Shown here: one piece after another, positions 17,948 to 25,255 of the stretch | Numbering within the stretch: the stretch's first letter is position 1 | Layout: each line of letters opens with the position of its first letter | DNA from: Caloramator mitchellensis | GTDB taxonomy: Bacteria > Bacillota > Clostridia > Clostridiales > Caloramatoraceae | Length of the DNA: 64,000 nt | Direction: 5' to 3' | NCBI RefSeq assembly: GCF_001440545.1 | Contig: NZ_LKHP01000007.1 | Coordinates: 54,030-118,029, forward strand | The notes under the pieces: generated by a model | Database searches by the model: none | Told to the model about the DNA's origin: nothing | The model's input: only the letters and a program-made list of their open reading frames with translations | Translations under genes and position numbers: made by a program

Positions 17948-18964
17948 ATGAAAAAAATAGCTTTTTTTATACTTTTTATAACATTTATATTTACTGGATG
18001 CAATAAGGCAAATTATGAACCAGTTTCAAAGACTGACTTTTACATGGGAACGGTAGTTACGATTAAAATTTATAATAAAGCAAGCGACGAAATATTCAAT
18101 AAAGCCTTTGATAGAATAAAGGACCTTGAAAATAAGTTTAGCATCAATATCGAAGGAACTGAAACCTTATCTATTTCAAAAAATATCGGTAGCTTTGTTA
18201 AAGTTTCAGATGATACTTTTAATGTTATTCAAAAGGGGCTATATTATTCAGATTTATCCGGTGGTAGATTTGATATAACAATAGGACCTTTGGTTAAAAT
18301 ATGGGGTATAGGGACGGACAATGCGAAAATTCCAAACAAGGATGAAATTGAATGGGCAAAGAATTTAGTAAATTACAAGAACGTTCAAACTGATGAGAGC
18401 AGTAAATCAGTAAAATTAACAGGGGACGAAATGCTAATCGACCTTGGTGGTATTGCAAAGGGATATGCCGCCGATGTGTTAGCTGAAACTCTTAAGGAAA
18501 ATGGAATAAAGAGTGCAATAATAAACCTTGGTGGAAATGTTTATGCCCTTGGCAAAAAACCTGATGGAAGCAAGTATAAAATAGGAATTCAAACTCCTTT
18601 TAAGGCGAGAGGAGAAATACTTGGAAACATTGAAGTTAGCGATATGTCAGTTGTAACGTCTGGGATATACGAAAGATATTTTGAGGATAATGGCAAGACA
18701 TATCATCATATTTTAAATCCTTTTACTGGATACCCAGTTGATAATGACCTTCTTAGCGTTTCAATAATTTCAAAAAAATCAGTTGACGGGGATGCCCTAT
18801 CGACGACAGTATTTTCATTAGGCTTAAAGGATGGAATGGAATTTGTTAAAAAACTGGATGGAATTGAAGCAATATTCGTGACTAAGGACAAAAAAATTTA
18901 TATGACCGATGGTATTAAAGACAATTTTAAATTGTTAGACAACCAATACTCCATCGCAAATTGA
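17948..18964 (+). CDS. fmnB: FAD:protein FMN transferase (ApbE/FmnB-like lipoprotein)
   Basis: The 338-aa protein has a lipobox IFTGC (Cys18) and the full ApbE layout: YMGTVVTIKIYN, DLGGIAKGYAAD, INLGGNVYALG, HHILNPFTGYPV and the Mg-binding region SVDGDALSTTVFSLG. ApbE enzymes move FMN from FAD to a threonine in acceptor proteins on the outer side of the membrane. The obvious acceptor is the neighbouring PplA-like protein with its two DTFTGVT sites. This is the FmnB role in FLEET. Gene order supports that reading strongly. Confidence 0.92.
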   Translation: MKKIAFFILFITFIFTGCNKANYEPVSKTDFYMGTVVTIKIYNKASDEIFNKAFDRIKDLENKFSINIEGTETLSISKNIGSFVKVSDDTFNVIQKGLYYSDLSGGRFDITIGPLVKIWGIGTDNAKIPNKDEIEWAKNLVNYKNVQTDESSKSVKLTGDEMLIDLGGIAKGYAADVLAETLKENGIKSAIINLGGNVYALGKKPDGSKYKIGIQTPFKARGEILGNIEVSDMSVVTSGIYERYFEDNGKTYHHILNPFTGYPVDNDLLSVSIISKKSVDGDALSTTVFSLGLKDGMEFVKKLDGIEAIFVTKDKKIYMTDGIKDNFKLLDNQYSIAN

Positions 18965-18973
18965 TACTTAATT

Positions 18974-19012
18974 TCGACATAAAATTAACTTCTATTTAAC
19001 ACATATTTAACA
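18974..19012 (+). promoter_or_regulatory. PhoP-type box: four 6-mers with 11-bp spacing
   Basis: TCGACA (18974), TTAACT (18985), TTAACA (18996) and TTAACA (19007) repeat every 11 bp. This is the arrangement of the Bacillus-type PhoP core site (TTAACA-like repeats with 5-bp spacers). A TATAAT at 19027-19032 follows 14 bp later, and the gene downstream is a Na/phosphate symporter. Confidence 0.75.
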
Positions 19013-19013
19013 A

Positions 19014-19032
19014 TAGGATGTTATCCTATAAT
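19014..19032 (+). promoter_or_regulatory. -10 region of the Na/Pi symporter gene with a small inverted repeat
   Basis: TATAAT lies at 19027-19032, about 30 bp before the GGAGGT ribosome-binding site. TAGGAT-GTT-ATCCTA (19014-19028) overlaps it and could be a second regulator site. No good -35 is seen, which fits an activator-dependent promoter. Confidence 0.5.
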
Positions 19033-19063
19033 AGGAATAATATCGTTATGATGGAGGTAAGGT

Positions 19064-20686
19064 ATGAGCTACAAAAATATTTTTGAGCTTTTAGGAGGAC
19101 TTGGACTATTCATCTTTGGTATGAAGATGATGGGAGACGGTCTTCAAAAGGCTGCAGGAAACAAGCTAAAAAAGATACTTGAAACTCTAACAAGAAACAG
19201 AGTTCTTGCAATCTTAGTTGGAGCATTTGTTACTGCTATAATCCAAAGCAGCAGTGCTACAACTGTCATGACTGTTGGATTTGTTAACGCTGGACTTATG
19301 AACCTTTTCCAGGCAGCTGGAGTTATAATGGGTGCAAACATTGGAACAACAATGACAGCACAGCTTATAGCATTTAAACTGACAGATATAGCTCCACTCG
19401 TCCTTGCTATCGGAACATTAATGGTTATGTTTGGCAAGAGAAAGAAGACAAAGGATTTAGGTGAAATAATACTCGGTTTCGGTATGCTCTTCGTTGGTAT
19501 GAAGATGATGGAAAAATCAATGAAGCCATTAACCGAAGTTGAAGAATTTAAAAATTTAATCATCACTATTGGCCAACATCCTATAATGGGAGTTTTAGTT
19601 GGAGTTGGTATGACTGTAGTTGTCCAAAGCAGTAGTGCTACAATTGGTATTTTACAGGCACTTGCAGGCCTTAATGCTCTTCCTTTAACAGTTGCCCTGC
19701 CAATATTGTTTGGAGACAACATAGGAACTTGCGTAACTGCAATGCTTGCAAGCATTGGAACAAATAAAAATGCAAAGAGAGCTGCTTTAATTCACTTAGC
19801 ATTTAACCTAATCGGAACACTAATATTTATGGCCATATTACCAATAGTAGTAAATCTAATTCCGATATTAGGTGGAGATGTTAAAAGACAAATTGCAAAT
19901 GCCCACACTATATTCAATATTTCAAACGTATTTATTCAAGCACCGTTCATAGTATTCCTTGTTAAGTTTGTAAACTGGTTGGTTCCAGGCAAGGAAGAGA
20001 AGGAAGATGTTATGGCGCTTGAACACCTTGACAGACGACTTCTTGAAACTCCTTCAATTGCTGTTGGCCAGCTTGTTAAAGAAGTTGTTAGAATGGGCAG
20101 ACTTGCTTCAAAGAACCTTACAACTTCAATTGATGCAATAGTTAATGAGGACGAAAACGCAATTAAGAATGTATTTAAGACTGAAGAGGTTATTAACTTC
20201 CTTGAAAGAGAAATAACAGGCTTTATGGTTGCACTTTCAAGCACCCCTCTTTCAGAAGAACACTCTGAACTGGTTTCTGGGCTATTCCACGTAGTAAATG
20301 ACATTGAAAGAGTTGGCGACCATGCGGATAACTTAGCTGAACTTGCTGTTTACAAGATGGACAACAAGCTTCCATTCTCAGAATCAGCAATATCACAGCT
20401 TAATGAAATGTATGAGACAGTAAAATTTGCAATAGATTCATCAATAGATGCGCTCGAAAAGTATGATTTTGTAAAAGCAGAAGATGCACTTGAAGCTGAA
20501 GGAAAGATAGACGAGCTTGAAAAGAGATACAGAGAGGACCATATCGACAGACTTTCAAGAGGCATTTGTAATCCAGTAAGCGGAACAGTATTCCTTGATA
20601 TATTAAGCAACCTTGAAAGAGTTGGCGACCATGCTAATAACATTGCTCAAATGGTTCTTGACCAAAAAGAAGAAGTTTTAGCATAA
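19064..20686 (+). CDS. Na/phosphate symporter with PhoU-like C-terminal domain (NptA/YjbB type)
   Basis: The 540-aa protein has two inverted-repeat halves of membrane helices, each with the signature QSSSAT (near residues 61 and 185). The C-terminal half (about 330-540) is PhoU-like, with two ERVGDHA motifs. The family couples sodium entry to phosphate movement; direction cannot be decided from sequence. The upstream tandem TTAACA repeats point to phosphate-starvation control, which favours uptake. GGAGGT precedes the ATG. Confidence 0.9.
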   Translation: MSYKNIFELLGGLGLFIFGMKMMGDGLQKAAGNKLKKILETLTRNRVLAILVGAFVTAIIQSSSATTVMTVGFVNAGLMNLFQAAGVIMGANIGTTMTAQLIAFKLTDIAPLVLAIGTLMVMFGKRKKTKDLGEIILGFGMLFVGMKMMEKSMKPLTEVEEFKNLIITIGQHPIMGVLVGVGMTVVVQSSSATIGILQALAGLNALPLTVALPILFGDNIGTCVTAMLASIGTNKNAKRAALIHLAFNLIGTLIFMAILPIVVNLIPILGGDVKRQIANAHTIFNISNVFIQAPFIVFLVKFVNWLVPGKEEKEDVMALEHLDRRLLETPSIAVGQLVKEVVRMGRLASKNLTTSIDAIVNEDENAIKNVFKTEEVINFLEREITGFMVALSSTPLSEEHSELVSGLFHVVNDIERVGDHADNLAELAVYKMDNKLPFSESAISQLNEMYETVKFAIDSSIDALEKYDFVKAEDALEAEGKIDELEKRYREDHIDRLSRGICNPVSGTVFLDILSNLERVGDHANNIAQMVLDQKEEVLA

Positions 20687-20705
20687 AAATTAAATTGACA
20701 TTGAG

Positions 20706-20747
20706 AAAATACTACTGCACTAAAAATAGCGCAGTAGTATTTTTTAT
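20706..20747 (+). terminator. Intrinsic terminator after the Na/Pi symporter gene
   Basis: AATACTACTGC and GCAGTAGTATT form an 11-bp stem (20708-20718 with 20731-20741), followed by a T-run. Confidence 0.85.
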
Positions 20748-20913
20748 ATCGAAAAATAGCTGTAGCAAGTTATCTTTTTAATTTCAAATCATATATTTTA
20801 AATCAACAGGACATATAATATTAATATTTTTAATTTAGTAATTAATTTTTTTAATTTATATGTTGATATTTTTAATTTTTAATAGTATAATCAAAATTAA
20901 GGAAGGTGGTTAT

Positions 20914-21276
20914 ATGGGATATAAAGTAATTACACGCTGCCCGATTTGCGATAATAAGCTGAATGTTACTCAACTTAACTGCAAAAAATGCGGGACAAAA
21001 ATAGAAAACGACTTTGAATTTTCCAATCTTGTATGCCTGACTAAAGAACAGTTAAATTTCGTTGAAGTATTCATAAAGTGCCGCGGAAACATAAAGGATG
21101 TTGAAAAGGAGCTTTCCATCTCATACCCAACGGTAAGAGCCAAACTTGATGAAGTTATTCAGTCGCTCGGTTACTCAACAAGGTCAAAGACAGAAAGCGA
21201 TAAGGACGTATTGGATATGCTTGAAAAGGGTGAAATAACACCCGATGAAGCAATAAAGATGTTAAAAAACGAATAA
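20914..21276 (+). CDS. DUF2089-type zinc-ribbon/HTH protein
   Basis: The start at ATG 20914 is set by GGAAGGTGG; the frame is open further upstream without a signal. The 120-aa protein begins with a four-Cys zinc ribbon (CPICDNKLNV..LNCKKCG), continues with a helix-turn-helix-like segment (KDVEKELSISYPTVRAKLDEVI) and ends in a SHOCT-like helix pair (LEKGEITPDEAIKML). This layout matches DUF2089 proteins, predicted regulators. It is the first gene of a three-gene operon with two small partners of unknown role, so it may control them. Confidence 0.8.
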   Translation: MGYKVITRCPICDNKLNVTQLNCKKCGTKIENDFEFSNLVCLTKEQLNFVEVFIKCRGNIKDVEKELSISYPTVRAKLDEVIQSLGYSTRSKTESDKDVLDMLEKGEITPDEAIKMLKNE

Positions 21277-21295
21277 ATTTAAAGGGGGAATTTTT

Positions 21296-21661
21296 GTGAA
21301 GGAAGAAATCTCAAGAATTTTAAGGATGATGGAGGAGGGAAAAATAGGCTCAGAGAAGGCTACTGAGCTAATCGAGGCTCTCTACAAAAAGGAAGAAAAG
21401 GTTATGGTAAGTTATGATGAAAAGGCACTAAAGGTTAAGGTTCTTTCACAGCAGGGAGACAATGTAAATGTAAACATTCCTGTAAAAGTTGCAAAGGCAT
21501 TTTTAAAGGCTACTGGTAAGATTCCAATCCCAATGGGAGAGCACCAATACGCAAACTTTGATATGAACGCTATACTTGAAGCCCTTGAAAGTGGTTTAGA
21601 AGGCAAATTCGTTGAAGTTAAAAGCGCAAATGGCGATATAGTAGAAGTCTGCATTGAATAA
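21296..21661 (+). CDS. Small protein with SHOCT-like N-terminus, YvlB/DUF4097-operon type
   Basis: The 121-aa protein starts at GTG 21296 with AAAGGGGG upstream. The first 30 residues (EISRILRMMEEGKIGSEKATELIEAL) form a SHOCT-like helix pair similar to the end of the previous protein. The rest (about 38-121) is a compact alpha/beta domain ending in VEVKSANGDIVEVCIE. It probably works with the DUF2089-type protein encoded 19 bp upstream. I do not know its biochemical role. Confidence 0.7.
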   Translation: MKEEISRILRMMEEGKIGSEKATELIEALYKKEEKVMVSYDEKALKVKVLSQQGDNVNVNIPVKVAKAFLKATGKIPIPMGEHQYANFDMNAILEALESGLEGKFVEVKSANGDIVEVCIE

Positions 21662-21670
21662 GGTGAAATT

Positions 21671-21928
21671 ATGAAGATTATACTAAAAACGCCTGACATG
21701 AACTTTAAATTACCCATAATTCTGCCTGCATCTTTAATAAAATTTTTTATAAGGTTTGGAGGCAAAATGGCTAAAAAATATGTTACCGAAGAAGAAGCCC
21801 TGATTTATATAAATTCCATAGACTGGGATGCTCTCTCAAACGCTTTTGATGAACTAAAAAGATACAAGGGTTTAGAATTAGTAAACATACAAAGCCACGA
21901 CGGCACATATGTCCGTATTATTATTTAA
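21671..21928 (+). CDS. Small protein related to the preceding gene, unknown
   Basis: The 85-aa protein starts 9 bp after the previous stop, with AGGTG before the ATG. Its C-terminus (LELVNIQSHDGTYVRIII) looks like that of the upstream protein (KFVEVKSANGDIVEVCIE), which suggests the two share a domain fold, with this one lacking the SHOCT-like part. It has no membrane segment or metal motif. It ends the three-gene operon. Confidence 0.65.
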   Translation: MKIILKTPDMNFKLPIILPASLIKFFIRFGGKMAKKYVTEEEALIYINSIDWDALSNAFDELKRYKGLELVNIQSHDGTYVRIII

Positions 21929-21938
21929 ACCCATAACG

Positions 21939-21978
21939 AAAAAGGCTCCCTTAACTTATAAGTCAAGGCAGCCTTTTT
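21939..21978. terminator. Bidirectional terminator
   Basis: AAAAAGGCT (21939-21947) pairs with AGCCTTTTT (21970-21978). An inner CCTTAACTT/AAGTCAAGG helix lengthens the stem. A-run and T-run flank it, so it serves both the plus-strand operon and the minus-strand permease gene. Confidence 0.85.
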
Positions 21979-21989
21979 GTATGTTAATT

Positions 21990-23411
21990 CTAATGGGGGA
22001 ACATAGTAAATCTTAATATAAATAGAACAGCAAGTATATAAAGTATTGGATGAACTTCTTTTTGTCTTCCTGTTACTATCTTCATTATCGGATAGAATAT
22101 TATTCCTGCTGCAATTCCATTTGCTATGCTGTAGCTGAATGGCATTATCGCAATTGTAAAGAATGCAGGAAGCGCTTCTGTAAAATCATCAAAATCTATA
22201 TTCTTAACTGCAGTCATCATTAAAACGCCAACGATTACAAGGGCTGGTGCTGTTGCCTCAGATGGAACAACTCCAACAAGTCCTCCAAAGAAAAGTGATA
22301 ATAAAAATAGGACCCCAACGGTGAATGATGTAAGACCTGTCTTACCACCCTCTGAAATACCTGCAGTTGATTCAACATAGGTAGTAACTGTGCTTGTTCC
22401 AAGGAGTGCTCCGGCTGTCGTTGCTACTGCATCTGCTAAAAGAGCCTTATTCATGTTCTTCATTTTTCCGTTCTTATCAAGCATATTTGCCTTTTGTGCT
22501 GTCCCTACAAGTGTTCCTATCGTATCAAACATATCTACTAAACTGAAGGATATTACAACCATAATAACGCTGCTTATTGCCCCTATAACTCCTGCTCCGC
22601 CGATTCCTAAAAGCCCTGCAAAGTCAGCCTTCATAAAAGTAGGAGCAAGTGATGGTGGTGCGCTTAATATTTGAACTCCAGTTAAATTAGTTATCCCCAT
22701 AGGGATTCCTATTATAGTTGTTGCTATAATTCCAATAAGTATCGAGCCTTTAACTCTCTTTGCCATTAAGATTGCTGTTATTATAATTCCAATCAACGTC
22801 AATAATGCTCTTTTATCAGTAAAGCTGCCAAACCCAACCAATGTAGCAGGGTTATCAACTATTATGCTTCCATTCTTAAGACCAATTAACGCAATAAAAA
22901 GACCTATTCCGCCTGATATTGCGAGTTTTAAATTTTTAGGGAGTGCATCGACTATCTTTTCTCTTAAAGAAGTTACAGTTATAACTATAAATAAGAATCC
23001 TGATATAAATACGGCTGCAAGTGCCTGCTGCCATGTATATCCAAGGTTTAAACATACGCTATAAGTAAAAAAGGCATTAAGCCCCATACCTGGTGCCTGA
23101 GCAAATGGAACATTTGCGTAAAGTGCCATTATAAACGTTCCTAAAGCCGCTGAAATTGCTGTTGCCGCGAATACCGATGCAACGACCGGGTCATTTATTG
23201 CATTGAAATTTACTGCAGCATCTCCAAGCGCTCCTATTTTATTCATTCCTGCAAATTTTAGTATGTTTGGATTTACAAATATGATGTATGCCATTGTAAT
23301 AAAAGTTGTAATACCTGCTAAAATCTCAGTTTTAGCATCAGTGCCAGCCTCTCTTAAATGAAATATACTTTCTAAAAACGATTGGTTTTTCTTACTTGTT
23401 TTTTCCATCAC
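21990..23411 (-). CDS. Guanine/hypoxanthine permease (AzgA/PbuG-type NCS2 family)
   Basis: The 473-aa protein has about 12 to 14 membrane helices. The N-terminal block (EILAGITTFITMAYIIFVNPNIL), APGMGLNAFF and LVDMFDTIGTLVG are hallmarks of the AzgA/PbuG/PbuO branch, which imports purine bases by proton symport. AGGAGGG lies 7 nt before the GTG at 23411; an ATG follows directly at 23408 and could also serve. A guanine-class riboswitch with a terminator controls the gene, which supports guanine/hypoxanthine as substrates. Confidence 0.93.
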   Translation of the reverse strand: MMEKTSKKNQSFLESIFHLREAGTDAKTEILAGITTFITMAYIIFVNPNILKFAGMNKIGALGDAAVNFNAINDPVVASVFAATAISAALGTFIMALYANVPFAQAPGMGLNAFFTYSVCLNLGYTWQQALAAVFISGFLFIVITVTSLREKIVDALPKNLKLAISGGIGLFIALIGLKNGSIIVDNPATLVGFGSFTDKRALLTLIGIIITAILMAKRVKGSILIGIIATTIIGIPMGITNLTGVQILSAPPSLAPTFMKADFAGLLGIGGAGVIGAISSVIMVVISFSLVDMFDTIGTLVGTAQKANMLDKNGKMKNMNKALLADAVATTAGALLGTSTVTTYVESTAGISEGGKTGLTSFTVGVLFLLSLFFGGLVGVVPSEATAPALVIVGVLMMTAVKNIDFDDFTEALPAFFTIAIMPFSYSIANGIAAGIIFYPIMKIVTGRQKEVHPILYILAVLFILRFTMFPH

Positions 23412-23425
23412 GGCAAGTCCCTCCT

Positions 23426-23469
23426 AAAAAAAATTTGCCATCTAGCTATGGAGAGCTAGATGGCAAATT
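23426..23469 (-). terminator. Riboswitch expression platform: terminator hairpin
   Basis: A perfect 16-bp stem (23454-23469 with 23432-23447, loop 6 nt) is followed by a T-run on the minus strand, ending just before the ribosome-binding site of the purine permease gene. With ligand bound this hairpin should form and stop transcription. Confidence 0.92.
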
Positions 23470-23480
23470 CCACCGTAGCT

Positions 23481-23551
23481 CACCCATAGTCGAGAAGTTT
23501 ACGGCTTCCCGGTAGAAACTCCCAAGCCCTATTCTTAGGATTATATGGATG
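23481..23551 (-). ncRNA. Purine riboswitch aptamer, guanine class
   Basis: Read on the minus strand, the three-way junction is complete: P1 (CATCCAT with ATGGGTG), the ATAATCC junction, P2 CCTAAG/CTTGGG with loop AATAGGG, the TTTCTACC joining segment, P3 GGGAAG/CTTCTC with loop CCGTAAA, and the closing GACTATGG. The base before TATGG is C, the specificity position for guanine or hypoxanthine; adenine aptamers have U there. The terminator at 23426-23469 is the expression platform. The gene controlled is a purine permease, which fits. Confidence 0.95.
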
Positions 23552-23571
23552 GCCTCTTATTCACAATTGTA

Positions 23572-23600
23572 ATAATAGCATGTCTCATTATTTTTGTCAA
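23572..23600 (-). promoter_or_regulatory. Promoter of the guanine-riboswitch permease gene
   Basis: On the minus strand a perfect TTGACA (23595-23600) is 17 nt from TATTAT (23572-23577). The start near 23565 lies about 14 nt before the aptamer. Confidence 0.85.
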
Positions 23601-23676
23601 ATATTTTGATTATTTTTTCTTTATATTTCGTCTATTTTTGAATTGTTAAACCATATTTAAAATATATATTTCGTAT

Positions 23677-23916
23677 TTATATCTTTTCCATATACCATCT
23701 GTTGCTCTCAATTTCCCATCTAAGTTCAACTGGGTCGTCCCTTCCATCAACAACACATAAATAAATATAACAGTCCCTTAAATTTCTCCTCTCCTTGCTT
23801 ACCTTTACAACTTTATTTATCTTTATATTCCCCCTGCTGGAGGTTATAAACATTGGATTTACATTTTCTCTTTCAAACAAAACAATAGCATCCACTATCT
23901 CCCTAACCATTTTCAT
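23677..23916 (-). CDS. Conserved-looking 79-aa protein in the dinB operon, unknown
   Basis: The ATG at 23916 overlaps the dinB stop codon (ATGA arrangement) and has GGTGG 6 nt upstream, so it is translated from the dinB message. The protein has a basic middle part (NIKINKVVKVSKERRNLRDC) and an acidic/aromatic end (DDPVELRWEIESNRWYMEKI), with one Cys and no membrane segment. I do not recognise a family. Because dinB has a LexA box, this gene should also respond to DNA damage. Confidence 0.7.
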   Translation of the reverse strand: MKMVREIVDAIVLFERENVNPMFITSSRGNIKINKVVKVSKERRNLRDCYIYLCVVDGRDDPVELRWEIESNRWYMEKI

Positions 23917-25160
23917 ATTTGACCACCGCCTTTATTAAATGGATTCATAGGCACCCACTCCTCATCCGAAACTATTTTGATATTCTTATGGCTCTGATTT
24001 ATAAGAAGACTTCCTCTTACCACTGAAGAATATCCAAATTTTTCTCTAATAGTATCCACACATTTATCTATTTTTTCGTATTTTGCCCTCAACTTATCAT
24101 CAAATATACTTATTTGTCTGAAGCCCTCAACCGGCCTTAATCCTGTTACCCTAACTCCTAGGAGCCTTAATGGACTTCCATTCCAATGTTCTTCAAATAA
24201 TTTCAATGCCTCTTTATGTATTTCTTTAGTCAAATCAGTATAAAATTTTAATTTTCTCTGTCTCACTATTGTTGAAAAATCTGAATATCTTATTACTATT
24301 TCAACAACACTTGCTTCAAATTCGTGTTCCCTTAGCCTTTTACCCACGCTCTCCGAAAGAGCCATCAAAACCTCAGAGGCTTCATCAAATGTCAATACAT
24401 TTCTTGATGTGGTTATGGAGTTACCGATACCCTTTACTCCTCTGCCATGGGCAGTTACCTTTGAGTTATCTATACCGTTTGCAAAGTGCCAAAGGTATCT
24501 TCCAATCTTACCGAACTTATTTTCCACAAGTATTAAAGGAGTATTTGCTAAGTCGCCTATCGTAAAGATGCCTATGTCATTAAATCTTTTTTTTAGTCTT
24601 CTTCCAACTCCAAAGAGGTCCTGAATGGGTAAAGGCCAAATTATTCTCTTTACATCATCTTGCATAACCACATTTGTTGCATCAGGCTTTCTAAGGTCTG
24701 AAGCCATCTTTGCCATTAATTTGCAGTATGATACCCCAACGCTCGCAGTAATATCAAGTTCTTTTTTTATCCTCTCCCTTATTTTGTTAGCAATCGTTAC
24801 TCCATCTCCAAAAAGCCTCTCGCACCCTGTAACATCAAGCCAGGCTTCATCTATGCTGAAAATTTCAACATCAGGAGTAAAGCTCTTTAAAATGTCCATC
24901 ACCCTGTCAGAATACTCAACATAATTTCTAAATTTTGGCCTGACAAGAATAAGAAAAGGACATAGGTTTAGAGCCTCTCCAATAGTCATGCCTGTTTTAA
25001 TCCCATATTTTCTTGCTTCATAGGAGGCTGTTAAAATTATTCCGTTTCTTTTATCCTTATCTCCACCAACTGCAGTTGGCTTTCCCTTAAGTTCTGGATT
25101 TTTAGCCTGCTCAACAGATGCATAAAACGCATTTAAATCAACATGAAGTATTGTTCTCAC
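23913..25160 (-). CDS. dinB: DNA polymerase IV (Y family)
   Basis: The 415-aa protein has the Y-family catalytic motifs: HVDLNAFYASVEQ (metal-binding Asp8) and FSIDEAWLDVTGCERLFG with the Asp-Glu pair. The two helix-hairpin-helix segments (IQDLFGVGRRLKKRF, FTIGDLANTP) and the little-finger domain follow. It copies past damaged template bases at low fidelity. The GTG at 25160 is used, with GGTGG upstream. A LexA-type box lies 13 bp before the start. The C-terminus (about 380-415) shows no clear beta-clamp motif that I can assign with confidence. Confidence 0.95.
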   Translation of the reverse strand: MRTILHVDLNAFYASVEQAKNPELKGKPTAVGGDKDKRNGIILTASYEARKYGIKTGMTIGEALNLCPFLILVRPKFRNYVEYSDRVMDILKSFTPDVEIFSIDEAWLDVTGCERLFGDGVTIANKIRERIKKELDITASVGVSYCKLMAKMASDLRKPDATNVVMQDDVKRIIWPLPIQDLFGVGRRLKKRFNDIGIFTIGDLANTPLILVENKFGKIGRYLWHFANGIDNSKVTAHGRGVKGIGNSITTSRNVLTFDEASEVLMALSESVGKRLREHEFEASVVEIVIRYSDFSTIVRQRKLKFYTDLTKEIHKEALKLFEEHWNGSPLRLLGVRVTGLRPVEGFRQISIFDDKLRAKYEKIDKCVDTIREKFGYSSVVRGSLLINQSHKNIKIVSDEEWVPMNPFNKGGGQI

Positions 25161-25172
25161 ACACTCACCACC

Positions 25173-25186
25173 CGAACATTTGTTCG
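25173..25186 (-). promoter_or_regulatory. LexA (SOS) box upstream of dinB
   Basis: CGAACATTTGTTCG matches the Gram-positive LexA site CGAAC-N4-GTTCG. On the minus strand a TATAAT lies about 8 bp upstream of it, so bound LexA would cover the transcription start. Confidence 0.88.
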
Positions 25187-25255
25187 TATTATTATTATAT
25201 ACCCTTTTTTCAAAAAATAGAAGGGGGTAATAAAAAAATAAGGCTAAAATTTGCC

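Noticed and set aside
19144..19755. 203-codon open frame on the minus strand inside the Na/Pi symporter gene
   Set aside because: It is a shadow of the real coding sequence. It has no ribosome-binding site and an unlikely composition.
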